Positions 11,001 to 37,345 are shown, counted from the first letter of the stretch. The stretch is DNA of 64,000 bases from Cyprinodon diabolis (GCA_030533445.1 CM060080.1:41204880-41268879); one strand, 5' to 3'. A program made the numbers and translations. Notes: generated from the sequence alone by a model not told the origin.

Positions 11001-11800
11001 GATCCTCAGTCATCCAGGTCATAGTTATTCCAAAAAAGTACAAAAAACAAAAAACAATCCACCGGAATTTGTTTCCAAGTTTGAAGATATTTCTCTTCCC
11101 ATCCAGGAAGCTTTTTCAATTCAAAATGTCAGAGTTGGCATTGAGGTCTAAGTTTTATAGAGTAGCCCAAAACAAAGCCTTGTTTTGGCTTAGAAGACAC
11201 ACAAACTGAACCGGAACAATGGGTCTGCCCCTTAGGAATAGGGAGTCGTTGAGATCTTTCGTTAGCCTGCAATACCGGGTACTGGTCTATGCCTCTGAAA
11301 AAGGAGTCGTTAGGGGGATTGTTGGCCTGGCTAATCAGGCGACTTGTTTTTGAGGAATGCGATTGTTTGAAAATGTTTTTTAAATGAGAAAAGATATTGT
11401 TTAAAGAAAACCATGTTCTTATGACACGATGGTAAGATTCTCAGTCATCCAGGTCATAGTCATTCTAAAAAAAGAAAATTAAAAACAATCTACTGGACTT
11501 TGTTTCCAAGTTCCAAGACATTTCTCTTCCATCCAGGAAGCTTTCTCAATTCGAAATGTCAGGAATAGCGTTAAGTTTGATACAGTAGCCAGACAAAGCC
11601 TGGTTTTAGTTTTGAAAGTTGCAAATTGAAACGGACGAAGGACTCCACCCCTTTGGAATGGGGGTCGTTTGGCTTCTCTGTTAGCCTGCAAAGCCCCATA
11701 CCTGTCTATGTCTCTGAAAGGGGGGTCGTTAGAGGGAATTGTTGGTCTGGCTGAATTGGCGATGTCCTCCGCTCTCCTGTACAGAGGCTGGGGCTGCCAT
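11001..11800 (-). repeat. Diverged tandem duplication, probably Penelope-like retroelement ends
   Basis: Two imperfect copies lie in the same orientation at about 11001-11350 and 11445-11800. Both contain TCAGTCATCCAGGTCATAGT, CATCCAGGAAGCTTTYTCAA and the ending GTCGTTAGRGGGRATTGTTG. On the minus strand the phrase around GAAAGCTTCCTGGATGG resembles the 3' end of fish Penelope-like retrotransposons. That family assignment comes from memory of the motif and is tentative; the duplication itself is clear. Confidence 0.6.
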
Positions 11801-12685
11801 GATATCGGGAAGGGATTAACTAGATTCCTGAATTGTAGGTTTTTGAAAACAGGTGGTTTGGGAGGAGTGTGAAGGAAGCCATCTATGTTAAGAAAGAAAA
11901 AACTAAACTTAAACAAAGGGGGTGGACTCAGGTTTCAGCTTTCAGAAACGTACAATGCAGCAATTGAGTGACTCCCTTCCTGCTATCATCGCACATGTAA
12001 ATTAACCTTTATGGAAAAATATTTCAGGAGATCAAATATAATGGAACCTGAAATGGAAAGGAAGCTGAGAAAGAAAAAGGGTGTAAGAACTAAGGGGAGA
12101 GAGAAATAGATAGAGACAGCAAAGAATGAATGAAACAACATGAAAGATATACAGTAACTGCTAGAAGTCTGCTTCTTCAGCTGTGTGAGATGAGAGGGAG
12201 AGAAAACAGAGAACATAACAACAGCAAAAAGAATACAATGTAAAACTAAAGCTATATATCCCTTAGATATCCGCGTGTAGAATGAAAAATCCTATGGTGA
12301 TTACTCCCCGTTAATCAGGGGGGGATATATCTGCAGCTGCAGCTTAGTATTCAGTATTAGGGCGTATCTGTGAACACCAGGAAAAAGTTAATTTGTACCA
12401 AGCAATGTAAAACTGCAGCACAGACAAAACCCTTTATCGTTTAAACTGACTTGCATGTTAAAGCCCTGCTAAGATCACACCCAATCAGAAGAAAGTGTGA
12501 TTGAATCCCTCTTTGTGAGTGATTCAAATCACCTCTCCGTTTTTATACCAAGGTTTTATGCAAGTAGAATGCAAATGATCCAGAAATGCAGTGAACAGAC
12601 TTCATATGAAAAGAGTTTTCCAGGCACCAGTTCACCCTGCAGGGAGCTGAATGCAAAGCACACACACGTTTAAACTCTGAGCACC

Positions 12686-26155
<13,470 letters not shown>

Positions 26156-29100
26156 TCATACATATTTTGTCCTGATTTTGGATGAGCAGCAAAACAATAG
26201 ATGTAAAGCCATTTATTTACATACAATCAATACAGGGATACAACCTTTTCATTTCTACTATGACACCGATATTGGGAATCTAAATATTAACCGAAAGTGA
26301 TGATTATCCAAAATGATATCAACATAATTCAGACGTACTGGTTTGGAAAATAAGAAAATGCTTCATCAAGTGATATTATGCAAGCAGAAAACAATATTCA
26401 ACAAACAGAATAGTAATACTGACCTATGTGTTAATAACCAATGGGTTACATAAACTTTATGTTTAAAGTAGGTAGAAGAGCAGAGTTTTTATCAGCATGC
26501 TAATCTAGGAAATTGAGGATGCACAGCAATACATGTGGACTGATTTCTGATATCAATATCATTTTGGGAAATCTGTAGGTGGAACATCATGTGGAAATAT
26601 TAAACCAACATCTGGAGCCAGAAACTTCAAGCTTGGGAACAAATGGGTCTTACAAAGTGAGTGGTCACCTAGCTAAGAAATTCAGTGTATTTATTTAGAG
26701 TTATTCAAAGTTTTAAATCCTTCCTTCTGTCAACACAGTGGAAATCCTAAACTTGATTTTAGTAAAATGTTTTAATAATTGATTAAATCAATATTTGAAT
26801 TTCCAGGACAAAAGAATGGAGTTAATATTTCACTTGAAAGACAAAATGATGTAGTGCTGGTTTCCCACTCCTGCTTCTGGGGATTAAAAGAGAAAAACAA
26901 ATAATACAACCAGAGTGGCAAGTTTAAAACATTTAAATCTGAAAGAAGTCGCTCTGCAAAGGCTATTTCCTGATGTAGTGTATTTTGTGGAAAATTTTTG
27001 TACAGCACAATTTATAACTTAGCGACATATTTGGATCTGACTTTCATAACCTCAAGTAAGAAAGAACAACTTTAAAAATGGACAATGCACACTATTTATC
27101 ACAAAACAAACAAACATATGATTAATTAATATGCTTTATTGCATATGCATGAGAAAGTGTAATTAATACACAGCAAACAATTTCAATGAAATTCCTCTAC
27201 ATAAAACTTTGAGTTAAACCATTTTATCTCAATGATGTCATTTATCTACAAATGAGCACAGTAAGAGGGCCGAAGAAAGAGCCTTATTAGATACACTTCC
27301 ATGATAAAATCAGTTATGATCTATGGATTATCTGATGAAAACAAAATATTAGTAGAAGCTGACATATAGTTACTCTGCAGTCTTATACATCAGCATACAT
27401 GTGTATTTTCTCAGATTTAGGCTTAGTTATGCTATAAGATTTACTTATCAAACACGATTTGTATATTTCTTTTTTTTTTACATGTAATTTTCATAAATAT
27501 GAACAATCTCCCAGATGCTTTCAGTCAATGGTACCTATAAGCGCATTGCAGACTGAAAAGTAGTGATGTCAGTCCAACCTTGATCTGACAGATTGGTGGT
27601 AAAACTTAAACTTTGTACTTTATTGGAAGAACTGAAGCATCTGGTTTTGTTGTTTTTTTTATAGCATGCTGTAAAAGATTTAGCTTGCAGAATAGTTCAC
27701 ATTTATTAGTAGGACAACTCATGTAAAAAATAAAAAAATAAATGTTATACAGTCTCCAATAGCGGGTATCTCTGTCCTGCCTTTAAAGATTTCTGTAAAG
27801 AGGTATTTGTTAAGGCAGTTAATTTGGGGATCTTAGTGATTTATATTTGGTGTTAAAAATCTTTTCAACTGCATATATATAAAATGCAATAATTTGACGC
27901 TCATCTCTATAACTTGTGCTTAAATGTTTGTGTTGAGAAGGTGGGCCTTTACCTACTCTAAATTATTTTCATGTGTGACATGCTTCTGAAATGTCTTTAT
28001 ATTTTGCAAAATATAAAACATTCTCAATATTTATTGTTTATAATAATAATCAAATTTTATTGATATCACACTGGAGAAATTCTCTCCGTGCATTTAGCCC
28101 AGCCCCTCGGGCTGCCACTGTGTGGCGCCCAAGAGCAGTGTGGGGTTAAGGGTCTAACTCAGCTTAAACTCAGAATAGACCAATACTTTCTGCTGATATT
28201 GGCATTTTTCTTTCCTTTTATCAGCTGTTATGTTTTATATTCAGCCTGTCCATTCAGTATAGATTCCTGTTTTCTTTGATTTATTAAAAAATGTTTAGTG
28301 TTTATATTCCTAATCTTGTGCAACATTCGTTGTGTTATGTTTAACATGTAAATGGAGGAAATAAAAGGAATAATGGCTTGAAAAAAAATCGGCAATGCTT
28401 CAGGGAATAGATAGACTGATGTGAAAATAATCAGCCTTAAAAAACTGTTGTTCAATTTCTAGTTTATACAATTATGTATCAATAATTAATGCAAATATCT
28501 GTGAGCTGTTTTCTAATTTGCCCAAAATGTCCCTTAAACAGCGACTTAGAAAGCGATGCAGCATTTACTGCTGATTGCTTTCCAAAGTTACTGCAATGCT
28601 GGAGCACTTCTGATTAGGCAGCCAATGGCTACAATAATATTGTAAATAAAAGTCCCTCCTCTATACTGCATTTATAATCATTGATAAAAATACTTTAAAG
28701 GAGTGAATTAGGAAATTTATAGATAATAGATGTTAGCACATTGGACAACTCTCCTCCATAAATACACTGGTATGAAGATATACGACACCAACAGAGACAA
28801 GAATGAAAACTAATTTCTCAGGACCCATCCATCCATTTTCTGACACGCTTTAGCCCAGGTGGGGTGGCGAGGGGGGCTGGTGCCCTTCTCTAGCTGCCTA
28901 CGGCGAGAGGCGGGGTGCAGCCTGCACACATGGTCCGTCCATCGCAGGAATTTCTCAGGATATGAAGCGTAATTCTGTTCTAGTTTATGGTCCATCACTC
29001 GCATCATTGCTACAGAATGTTTTTAAAAGCTAAACCATCACATCAGTAGTGGTATAATGTAAAATTATTTCTTTACCATTACAGATTCATTGTGGCCAAG

Positions 29101-29930
29101 TTTACCAGCGAGCATTGTTGATATGCAACAGTAATGTTCATCTGTATCATTTATCTTTTTTTGCACGGATCTGAAGTTTTTACCATTTACATTAGTTTGA
29201 GGGTAAAAACTAAATACAGCCACCAGATGGCGCTCCTGAGGCTTGTGCTGGTTCAGTAACATTCTCCGTTTCTACGTTTGAACCATGACACATGCTGCGG
29301 TTCTGCACCTAATACTTTATTTAATAAAAAAATACAAAACTTCAAAAAGTTTCCATAGGAAAGCGATATGATTGTGCAATCCCCGTCTTTCATATCCAGT
29401 TCACATGCATCGTTAAACTTTGTCAATATTGTTATGAATAGATATAATTCCACAAGTTAAAAATAAAGAAAAAAAAGAGGGGGTGCAGTCTGCTTTTTGA
29501 GTCCCCATGTTTAAGTGTTGATCTTGAAGATATTTCTCCTCTTTGTTCAAGAGCACTTTACTAACAATTCATGTAAATATATTGACACTGATCAAAACTG
29601 AAAACTTTTTTCCTAATCTTAAAGATTAACACTTGAGTTCTGTTCAGAAGTGGTGATCATGGAAAAGATAATGATAGCAGCCACTTGAGGATCTGAATTC
29701 CACCTCTGACCGATGCTTAAGCTGCTAGCAGGGCAGCATGGCGGCTGACCCAGCAGGTCAGTCAGCAAAGATAACGCTGTCTGCAATCGAAACAGTCACA
29801 TTAGTGCTACTGAAAAGTTCACGCAAAGCTGTGCTTCAATTTACCTTAGAATTATTAATCCCCCCCCCCCGTTCTGAAATGGGAAAGAAAAAGCACTTAG
29901 TGAGCTAAACTAATGCTAGCAGCAGATCCA
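26156..29930. other. Intergenic spacer between receptor gene and odc1
   Basis: AT-rich, with no convincing coding frame on either strand. It should contain the receptor 3' UTR, but I could not choose a polyadenylation site. One SINE-like tail occurs at 28826-28950. Confidence 0.65.
28826..28950 (-). mobile_element. SINE-like 3' tail
   Basis: CCATCCATCCATTTTCTGAC, then CTGGTGCCCTTCTCTAGCTG and GGCGAGAGGCGGGGTGCAGC. Same family as 3340-3487, in the opposite orientation. Confidence 0.65.
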
Positions 29931-29947
29931 TTTAATAAAGCTGCTAT

Positions 29948-29957
29948 TTTATTTATT
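29948..29957 (-). terminator. Candidate odc1 polyadenylation signals
   Basis: Two overlapping AATAAA hexamers on the minus strand (TTTATTTATT on plus) about 205-215 bp after the odc1 stop. They are the first canonical signals downstream, so the 3' UTR probably ends near 29930. Confidence 0.55.
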
Positions 29958-30161
29958 TCTGGTAGATAGACGGTCTGAGTTGATTCAGCCTCTTAGGTTG
30001 ATTCCTACTTCTGGACAGAACACTGAAATGTGTGCATCAACATGACACCCCCCCCCCTGTCAAGTAACTGGCCTCATTTAACATGTTTGGAACTTGATGA
30101 ACACTACCTGCTTATTAATATTATTCAAAGATGCTAACTCTAAGGAACGTTGCTTCATGTT

Positions 30162-32324
30162 CTAGACCACGTTGGGAGGGCAGGGCTTCGTGGGCATTTC
30201 CAAGCTGCTCTCTCTGCCGCAGCATGCTGGGAAGTCGAACAGAGCCGACTCCTCTGCGGGAGCTGGAAGGCCTTCAGAGCAGATTTGCTGCACACATTTC
30301 CTAAAGATGAGACGGACACAATTTAAGCACAAAAAATAAAAACTTGCATTTACTTAAGTAGATCTGAGTGTAAGACTCACCAGGCGGGACGGGACATGAC
30401 GTAATAAATGTCAGGCCTTTGGAAGCCATTAAAGGTGGAGGATGCTGCTACAGTGTAGGCACCCATGTTCTCAAAAACCAGCCAGTCGCCCACCTGGAGG
30501 TCAGGCAGGGTGCACAGCTCCACTATCCGATCCAGACCATCACATGTTGGGCCCCATATACTGCAAGGGTAAACTGATTCATCTGGCTTTGGTTTCTGTA
30601 AGGAAAAATATTAAATGAAACCATTTCAGTTTGTTATGCACCCCCCCTAAAGAGAAAGCTTTAAATCTTCCCAACCTTATGCAACGTTGGCAGACAGTGA
30701 GCATGGTCATAGAGGATGCAGTTGAAGGAGCCATACACCCCATCGTTGACATAATACATCAGAGTTCTGTCACTGGTCCCTTCATCTTCTTCTACAGAAA
30801 AATAAAATAATGTTTAAATCAGCCATTAAGCCCAAAACAGTCAACTCTCATCATCTGTTCAACCAAAGATCGTTACCATCAGAAGATGAGTCATCGTCCA
30901 TGATGACCTTCTTGGCAATGATATTCACAACCAGTGTGTAGGCAGAAGCTACATAAAAGCGTCCCGGTTCAGCGATGACCCTGACCCCGCAGTCAACTGG
31001 AAAGTACTTATCAAGGGCCGAGTTGATCACTACTGTGATCTAAACAAAAATAAACGAGTAAAAAAAGTCAGTCTAATTTCACAAACTTTTTGAGAAAACA
31101 AAAAATGTGTAAAAAGTAAATCCACCTCCTCAAATTTGAGTTCAGCATCATCTGAACCAGGAAAGCCTCCTCCAATGTCCAGGAGATCCATGTTAAAGCC
31201 CAACTCTCTCTGAAAAAGACAACATTAGGATTCAGAACTCTTTGCAGAGCTAAAATCCAAGTAAATCTGAAGGTGGATATTTCTAAGAAACTCACCCCCA
31301 TATCAAAGACACAGCAAGCATCAGCAATAGCTTTGGTGTAGGTCTCAGCATCAGTGCAGCCACTGCCAACATGAAAACTAACACCGATCACATCCAGGCC
31401 CAGTTCCTTTGCCTTCTCTAGGAGACCGCGGCAAGCTTTAAGAGGAGCCCCGAACTTCACGCTTAGGGGACACACCGCCTTTGAGTCGTCTGTGGCAATA
31501 CGCAGAACCAACCTGAAAGAACAGGAACATGAATAAAAGAGAAAAAAAAACAGCTCAAAACACATCAAACAACAAATACTTACTTTGCATCATCATGACA
31601 GCGAGCAACTTTCATCAGTTCCACTTCACTGTCAAAGGTCATCATCTGGACGCCATGCGCAGACGCATACTTTATCTGGGAAACCTGCTTGCAGGGATTG
31701 GCATAGATGATTCTACTTGGATCAACTCCAAGAGACTGAACAAGCTGGATCTCCGTCTATAGAATGACGACAGAACGTCAGGAAGAGAAAAATAATAAAA
31801 AAGGTTGGCCCAATTGATTGAACCTTTATTACATATTTGTGACGCATTAAAAGCGCACCTTGCTGGCACAGTCGAAGCCAGCTCCCAGTGATGCCAGAGT
31901 CATAACTACCGCCTGGCTGTCGTTGCACTTGACGGCATAGAACGGCGTGACACGAGGCAACGCCCTCGCCCAGCGAAGGTGTTTTCGTAAAACATCACCA
32001 AGGTCACAGACGTAGAATGCATCTCTATCGTCCTGAAGGAAAATGCAGATTATACGTCACACTTCAGAAACCGATCAGTGTGCGTCAGTCCTGTCTAGTA
32101 TAAATATTAACGCTCTGATGGTGACAAAACAAAAAGGTAGAGCTGCACTTTTAAAGCGCACATCCTGCTGACAAACCAAACAGGGCCATCTGTCCGTTAC
32201 ATAAACTGCACAGGATGCTTACTGTCAAGGATGACTCATTGATTTTCTGCTCAACAATGTCCCGAGCAGAGAAGCCCTCTTCAAGGAAGGAAAAGTCACA
32301 TTTGGACAGTGCAGTGGTGTTCAT
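30162..32324 (-). CDS. odc1: Ornithine decarboxylase (460 aa, nine coding exons)
   Basis: Coding exons from 5' to 3': 32324-32223, 32032-31859, 31756-31584, 31512-31296, 31209-31126, 31039-30877, 30791-30676, 30595-30381, 30300-30162. They total 1383 nt and all phases close. The enzyme decarboxylates L-ornithine to putrescine with PLP, the first committed step of polyamine synthesis, as a cytosolic homodimer. K69 (PFYAVK) forms the Schiff base. D88, the FHVGSGC histidine, the GGG phosphate loop (DIGGGFPG), E274 and R277 (AEPGR), Y332/D333 (LYDHAH) and C361 (WGPTCDG) are all present. These residues argue for a true decarboxylase and against antizyme inhibitor, which has lost several of them. 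The start ATG yields [18 protein letters not shown], matching the family N-terminus. The last exon encodes a diverged acidic/cysteine-containing tail ending PNVV, the region that directs antizyme-stimulated proteasomal decay in mammals. nol10 lies downstream on the window map, also minus. Confidence 0.97.
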
Positions 32325-32354
32325 CCTGATTGGTGTCGTTTTCTCACACGTAGA
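32325..32354 (-). other. odc1: odc1 5' UTR part of exon 3
   Basis: Thirty bases between the acceptor TTTTCCTCAG and the start codon, with CAATCAGGATG around the ATG. The start is set by homology of the protein N-terminus. Confidence 0.8.
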
Positions 32355-32561
32355 CTGAGGAAAAACGAAGAAAAACATTACTCAGATAAAAGCATCTTTT
32401 ACTCAGCTGATTGCTCACATTTATTGCAGGCTAGGCATAAAATAGAGCATGCAATAACACAGAGATGAGCATCTACGTAACCCATGACCCTTACTCGGAT
32501 ATGAAAGACTTGGAATTGGGAGATGTCGTCACTCAGGTGCAGAGAAGCCAAGGTGGCTCAC

Positions 32562-32643
32562 CAGTGAAGTTAAACCCCTTCAGGTACAACTCAAGGCCTG
32601 GGCCCGCTGAGCAGCTGGAGTTTGCCTTCCTAGAGTGAGGATT
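32562..32643 (-). other. odc1: Probable odc1 non-coding exon 2
   Basis: An 82-bp segment on the minus strand bounded by TCCTTTCAG and CACTG|GTGAGCC. It contains no ATG that continues in frame to the coding start. Mammalian ODC1 likewise has 5' UTR exons upstream of the start exon. Splicing is inferred from the signals only. Confidence 0.6.
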
Positions 32644-33235
32644 CTGAAAGGACAAAAGTTTATCATTAAGCATCCTACAGAATTTATTTCACCAACTAAG
32701 CATTTAACAACATCTTTTAAGTCACAACTTTATGCATCATCCGCCTAAAACTGGAAATCTAACGATAAATTCACGTGGTTTTAAAGTTATATAACTTATT
32801 ATAACTTGACACCAAAGGAAGAAAAAAAAAAAGGCAATGAAAGCCAAGAGCCGTTAAGTCCCTCCCCTCCTGAAACCGTCCAATCAGAAAGGAAGGACCT
32901 CCCCCCTCTACCTAAAGCCTGACCAATGAGCGACCGATGACGTCGCATGCCGGTTCCGTTGGAGCGCCTAACGCCATGAGGCGACTGCGTTTCAATTCAT
33001 TATGAAACCAACTCACTAAAATATGTAAAAACAACCTTAAAGTCATTGAAGCGAGTTTACTAAAATAATAAGTCTAGTTGTCGATATTTCAAAGCCGGAG
33101 GCACCGAGAAAAAGTCTCCATTTGCTGAAACAAAGGAAATGTGTCGCTAGCTTCATTAACGACCATAAAAAAGACATTAGCACCGCGCTAAACCCGCCGA
33201 TTAGTCAAACAAAGTCACCAAAACCCTAAACTTAC

Positions 33236-33341
33236 CTTAAAAAGCATTTACAAAGAGTTTGTCCATTAGCCGATAGAGCTGGGGTTAAAATGAAGCAGTT
33301 CCTTCCTACGAACTGCGCTGCTTGAGGAGTGGTCTGCCTGA
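33236..33341 (-). other. odc1: Probable odc1 exon 1 (5' UTR)
   Basis: Runs from an assumed start about 27 bp after the TATA box to the strong donor TTTAAG|GTAAGT. The 5' boundary is an estimate from TATA spacing. Confidence 0.6.
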
Positions 33342-33367
33342 CTGCGGAGGGATATGCCTCACTGCGG

Positions 33368-33397
33368 TATTTATAGGGCGGCCGTTTCCACGGCAAC
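33368..33397 (-). promoter_or_regulatory. odc1: odc1 core promoter: TATA box with adjacent X-box-like site
   Basis: TATAAATA (minus strand, 33368-33375) sits in a GC-rich setting. Eight bases further upstream, GTTGCCGTGGAAAC (33384-33397) fits the RFX X-box consensus RYYNYY-N2-RRNRAC. ODC1 genes are TATA-containing in mammals. The X-box is my pattern match, with no evidence of use. Confidence 0.65.
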
Positions 33398-36300
33398 GCA
33401 GCCAGCTGAAACCGGCCTCCCATCCACGTAGGAACCGGTTTAGGCCTGTCGTCTGACACATGGTGTATATAACGAGACCACACACTTGGTTTATGGAGGT
33501 GCAGCTTCATTTAGTCTCATCACTGAGATCGAGACATAACAGAAAAACACTAAAGTTAAACACTTGTTAAATAAAGGGCCTTAGCCATTTTAAATTACAG
33601 TTATTGTGCAAGTAAAACATCTACTGCTAAAATATTCATATTCAAAATAAACAAAGAAGAAATGTTTCTGAGTAAACCAATGGTTATCAAACTTTGTAAA
33701 AATCAGAATCAAGCACAAACTAAAGACATTTAGGAGTAATAACTATTTAGGAGTGATAACTATTTAGGAGGTAAATAATCCAGTGTTAGATGTGCATCAG
33801 TGGGAAATTATGCACTTTACCGATGCTTTAAATTAGTTTCCTGTAACCTGCTCCAAATCCACCATAAGTGGCTTTATGGTTGTAGTAAATAAATATACCA
33901 CCAACAGAGTCCAAATAGTTAGTCCAAAAGTATATATATATAAAGACAAAAATAATTTAGTTAAATTATATATTTGCACAACAACAAAGATATGCAGATT
34001 TATTTACTGAAGGGGCCTGGCAAGAAAGCTAATATACTGATGAGGACTTTTTGCAGAAATACAAAGAACATGAGGGGAATAGAATAGAACAGAATAGAAA
34101 ATCCCTTAATTGTCCGACAATGGGGAAATAGTGGTGTTTACAGCAGCAAAAAGAGTATAGAAAAAATAATGGCACAAAAATATGGACCTCAGAAAAATGT
34201 ATAAGAATAACATAATAGTGAAGAGTTAAACTTCAAAGGGGAACTCCGGTTTAGTTCAGCGGACAGGATGAATGAACGGTAGCCGGTGCGCACTGATGAC
34301 GTCATACACACGGCGCTTCATTTTTAAAAGATATAATTATAAATAATATAACCGCAGATGTCTGGGGGACAGTGATGGCCTCCATGTTCTGAATGCTGGC
34401 TTACCATAAAGAATAAATGATGAACAGTTTAGTTTGTGCCTTCAAGTCGTTGCCCATAGGAAGACGTTACTGGATATAACCTAACGGAATATCTTCAGAA
34501 TGGCTCCAAATGACACAAAACTCATATGGGAGAGTAGAACATGATGGAATAACGGAAAATCAAGGGCCAATGGAAAAAAAAATGGGTTCCCCTATAGATA
34601 ATAAAAGACTATACTGTAAAATACTGTGAAGTGTTTTAACAATATAAAAACTTTGCAGATGAAGAACAAACAACAAATAGTTTATTAAAGAAATGTGTAT
34701 CGACAGGTTCACCAGATTTTTTGTTGTTAATCCCAGACAACAATCAACTTTTAGCTAATTTATTTCTGATTGATAATCAAAAAGAAAAAAAAATGAAAAC
34801 AGGGTTACTAGTAAACCACCTTTATGGCTGATTGAAATTCAGGAAACCTGCATTGCATTTATTTTGGTAACAGAGATGCCCAATCATTCCTGGCTGCAAT
34901 AATCTGTCCGCTCTGGGTGACAGCATGTCACCTGGCCCACTTCCAATCTGTTTGATGAGATTACAGAAGGTTAAAGGACAACTGACACGGCAGACTCCTT
35001 CACCGAGTCACAATAATATCAGGGTGTCATGTTTCTCTTTAGCCTACTTCTACTGTTACATTCATCAGTTATTTTTGATGCCTCATTTTGTTTATGTAGT
35101 AATATTGTGGTGCTTTTAATGATACAATGGCCCAGTTTATACTAAAGTTGCTCTCTTGATTCTATGGAAATGCTTTAATTCTTTGACCAGACATACATCT
35201 TACTCTGATCAGTCCAAAGATTGCTTTCATAGCCCTTTGGTTTACACACAGACATTACCAAATGGAGGAAAATGACGATTTTCGGTTATTTTCACCCAAC
35301 GCATGTGGAAATGTTGCTCAGACAGAGGATGTAAGACGCTAAGAGGAAGTTTTGGGGCTCCTTACAGACCACACATTTGTGGGCTTGATGTTTTTTCCAG
35401 GTCTTCAAACCACAATCAAGATTGTTTTCAGTGCACTTCAGGGTTTCCACTCTGTAGGGTCTTTAAATGAAGTCATTCTTACCAAAAGATTTAATTCTTA
35501 ATAGCAAAAAATTGTCTGTGCTGGTAAAAGTTTAAATGAGGTACACAGTCAAAGTTTAATGCTGACATAAACTATTATTTCCATACAGAGGAGAAATGCT
35601 TTAAGTTCTAATTTTGTATGTAAAGTAACCAGGGAGCAGGAAAACCCTTCAGGTCTAATTCATTTCCATCAAATATGAACTTTTTGGATATTAGAATAAT
35701 ATCAAAATACAAATTGCTCCATGTTCTAGTTGTTTAATCTCTGTTCTGTTTTTGCCTCCATGCAGTTAGTGCGCTACCCTCTCCTTCACCCCTCTCCTTC
35801 TCTTCCTCTTGTAATGTCTATCTCCATGTCTGTACAGTTTCTGTTATCGTCACTGTGGACCATTGTGGCCTAGTGCCCACATTCACAAGGTCCCATCCAC
35901 CAGACAAGGATCATGATTGTTAGTCTGTGCCCACAAGATACAGTGCAGGGTTTAAAGCCTTGTAGGCGGGGCTATGTCCTTCTTATTTTTCATTAATAGC
36001 TTCTAGTTATACAATAGAATACTGGAGTTCTTTTTATAAACAGTAACTAGTGAGATGCAAAGATGCAACAAATAAAACAAAGTAAGTGTGTTAAGAGGGA
36101 TTGGTGAGGAGGAAGTTAGAGGAGCTGTGAAGAGGATGAAGAGCAGGGGTTGGCTAGATGGAGTACCTGTGTAGAGACATGTCTGTGCACTTTCCTGGAA
36201 ACTGAGAGGATGCACCAGTGCACATTCAATAACAAGATAACCTTCTTTAAACCAAATGTGAACAAATTATCATTGATCTCATTGTTGCATTATGTTGTGA

Positions 36301-36744
36301 TGAAAGGGAAGAGATGTTTTAATGTCATTGTGTTTCATTTACCTAGTTGAATAAAGGAATCTATAAACAATTTTTATGTTTCACTGACCACACCCACTAA
36401 TGACTAAGTCCGGATGTGTAGGATTAGGTAATCACTTCAATAGAACAGGTGTGCCAACATGAGGTACTCTAAATATTATTGAAAACCAACACACCCTGTA
36501 ATGCTTTCTAAAGAAGTCCAAAACAGAAAAAAACAGTCATTATAAGTTTAAAAACAACTCTTGACCCCAAGGAGCACAAAGGCTGAAAAAAATGTAAAAT
36601 CCACAGTAAATTTGAGGAAAAAATGTGAAGATGTTTTGTTTTAAGGCAATAGAAGGAACAGAGGAGGACAGAGCCTGGAGCTGGAGATGTTGGTGAATGA
36701 AAAGTAACCAAAACAAACCATTTAGAATATCAAAGTCACCAAAG
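33398..36744. other. Intergenic stretch, start of the odc1-nol10 spacer
   Basis: Mostly AT-rich with no gene. A LINE-type tail occurs at 34077-34132. Short pieces such as 34240-34330 (with GATGACGTCAT) look like dispersed repeats, but I could not assign them. Confidence 0.5.
34077..34132 (-). mobile_element. LINE 3' end with (CTATT)n-like tail
   Basis: On the minus strand CTATTTCCCCATTGTCGGAC AATTAAGGG is followed by a TCTATTC run. This is the usual 3' terminus of Rex1/L2-like fish LINEs. A related terminus in plus orientation occurs near 44790-44835. Confidence 0.5.
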
Positions 36745-37163
36745 TGGTCAGAACGCTCCACAGTGGTAAGGCTTCAAAGTTGGAATAGGGCTCTGGAGAT
36801 TGTTAGACCGTTGTGGCTGACACGCCTTTTCAACATTGTGAGGTGGTTAAGGACAGTGCATGTAGACTGGCAGATTAGAGTGGCCTCTTCCACAAGAAGA
36901 GCGACAAGAGTGTGTGTTCCAATTAGAGGGCGAGTACACATCTCAACCAGGCTGGGAAGGGTCAGCAAGAGTGATGGAGGAGATAGTTTGGCAGATTGTC
37001 AAAACTCCCAAACCCACAAGTGTCTTTTTTGTCCTGGGCGTGAAAAAACACTTGACCAGCTCTACTAGCTCTGCAGGGAGCCCAAGGGTTTATGGAAGTG
37101 TGCCATGACTGTCCACATATTTTGACCCGTGTCCCTCACGGTGCCCTGTGGGGATGATGCAGC
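36745..37163 (+). mobile_element. RTE/Rex3-like reverse transcriptase relic, 5' part
   Basis: DNA phrases such as CTGACACGCCTTTTCAACAT and ACTTGACCAGCTCTAC, and the end GACCCGTGTCCCTCACGGTG, follow the order of RTE/Rex3 reverse transcriptase genes. Stops and indels interrupt all frames. It is cut by a MITE at about 37164 and resumes at 37385 further along the same element type. Confidence 0.7.
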
Positions 37164-37345
37164 AATAAAGGCTGATTTATACTCGGAAACCAGGTCGTCT
37201 GCTTATGTCGCAGTGAACGCAAATCTGTCTTCCGCAGACACTCTGATGTACCTAGACCCACAGCTAGTTCCTGATTGGCCCTCTAGCGTTGTCGTGCGGA
37301 ATAACATAGCGCAGACCACGCTTCAATATTGGAATTAAATCAAAA
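37164..37345. mobile_element. Harbinger-like MITE inserted in the RTE relic
   Basis: Begins AAGGCTGATTTATACTCGGA and includes AACCAGGTCGTCTGCTTATG and ATAGCGCAGACCACGCTTCA. The first phrases recur inverted at 56940-56985 and the last recurs inverted at 61898-61924, marking a family with at least three copies here. Confidence 0.6.

Noticed and set aside
30381..30595. Possible antizyme inhibitor (azin) instead of odc1
   Set aside because: The PLP and catalytic residues lost in antizyme inhibitors, including the cysteine in WGPTCDG, D88, R277 and the LYDHAH aspartate, are all present.
31068..31568. 166-codon minus-strand frame over odc1
   Set aside because: It joins one true exon to intron sequence and continues into the next exon out of frame. 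The spliced exons are annotated instead.
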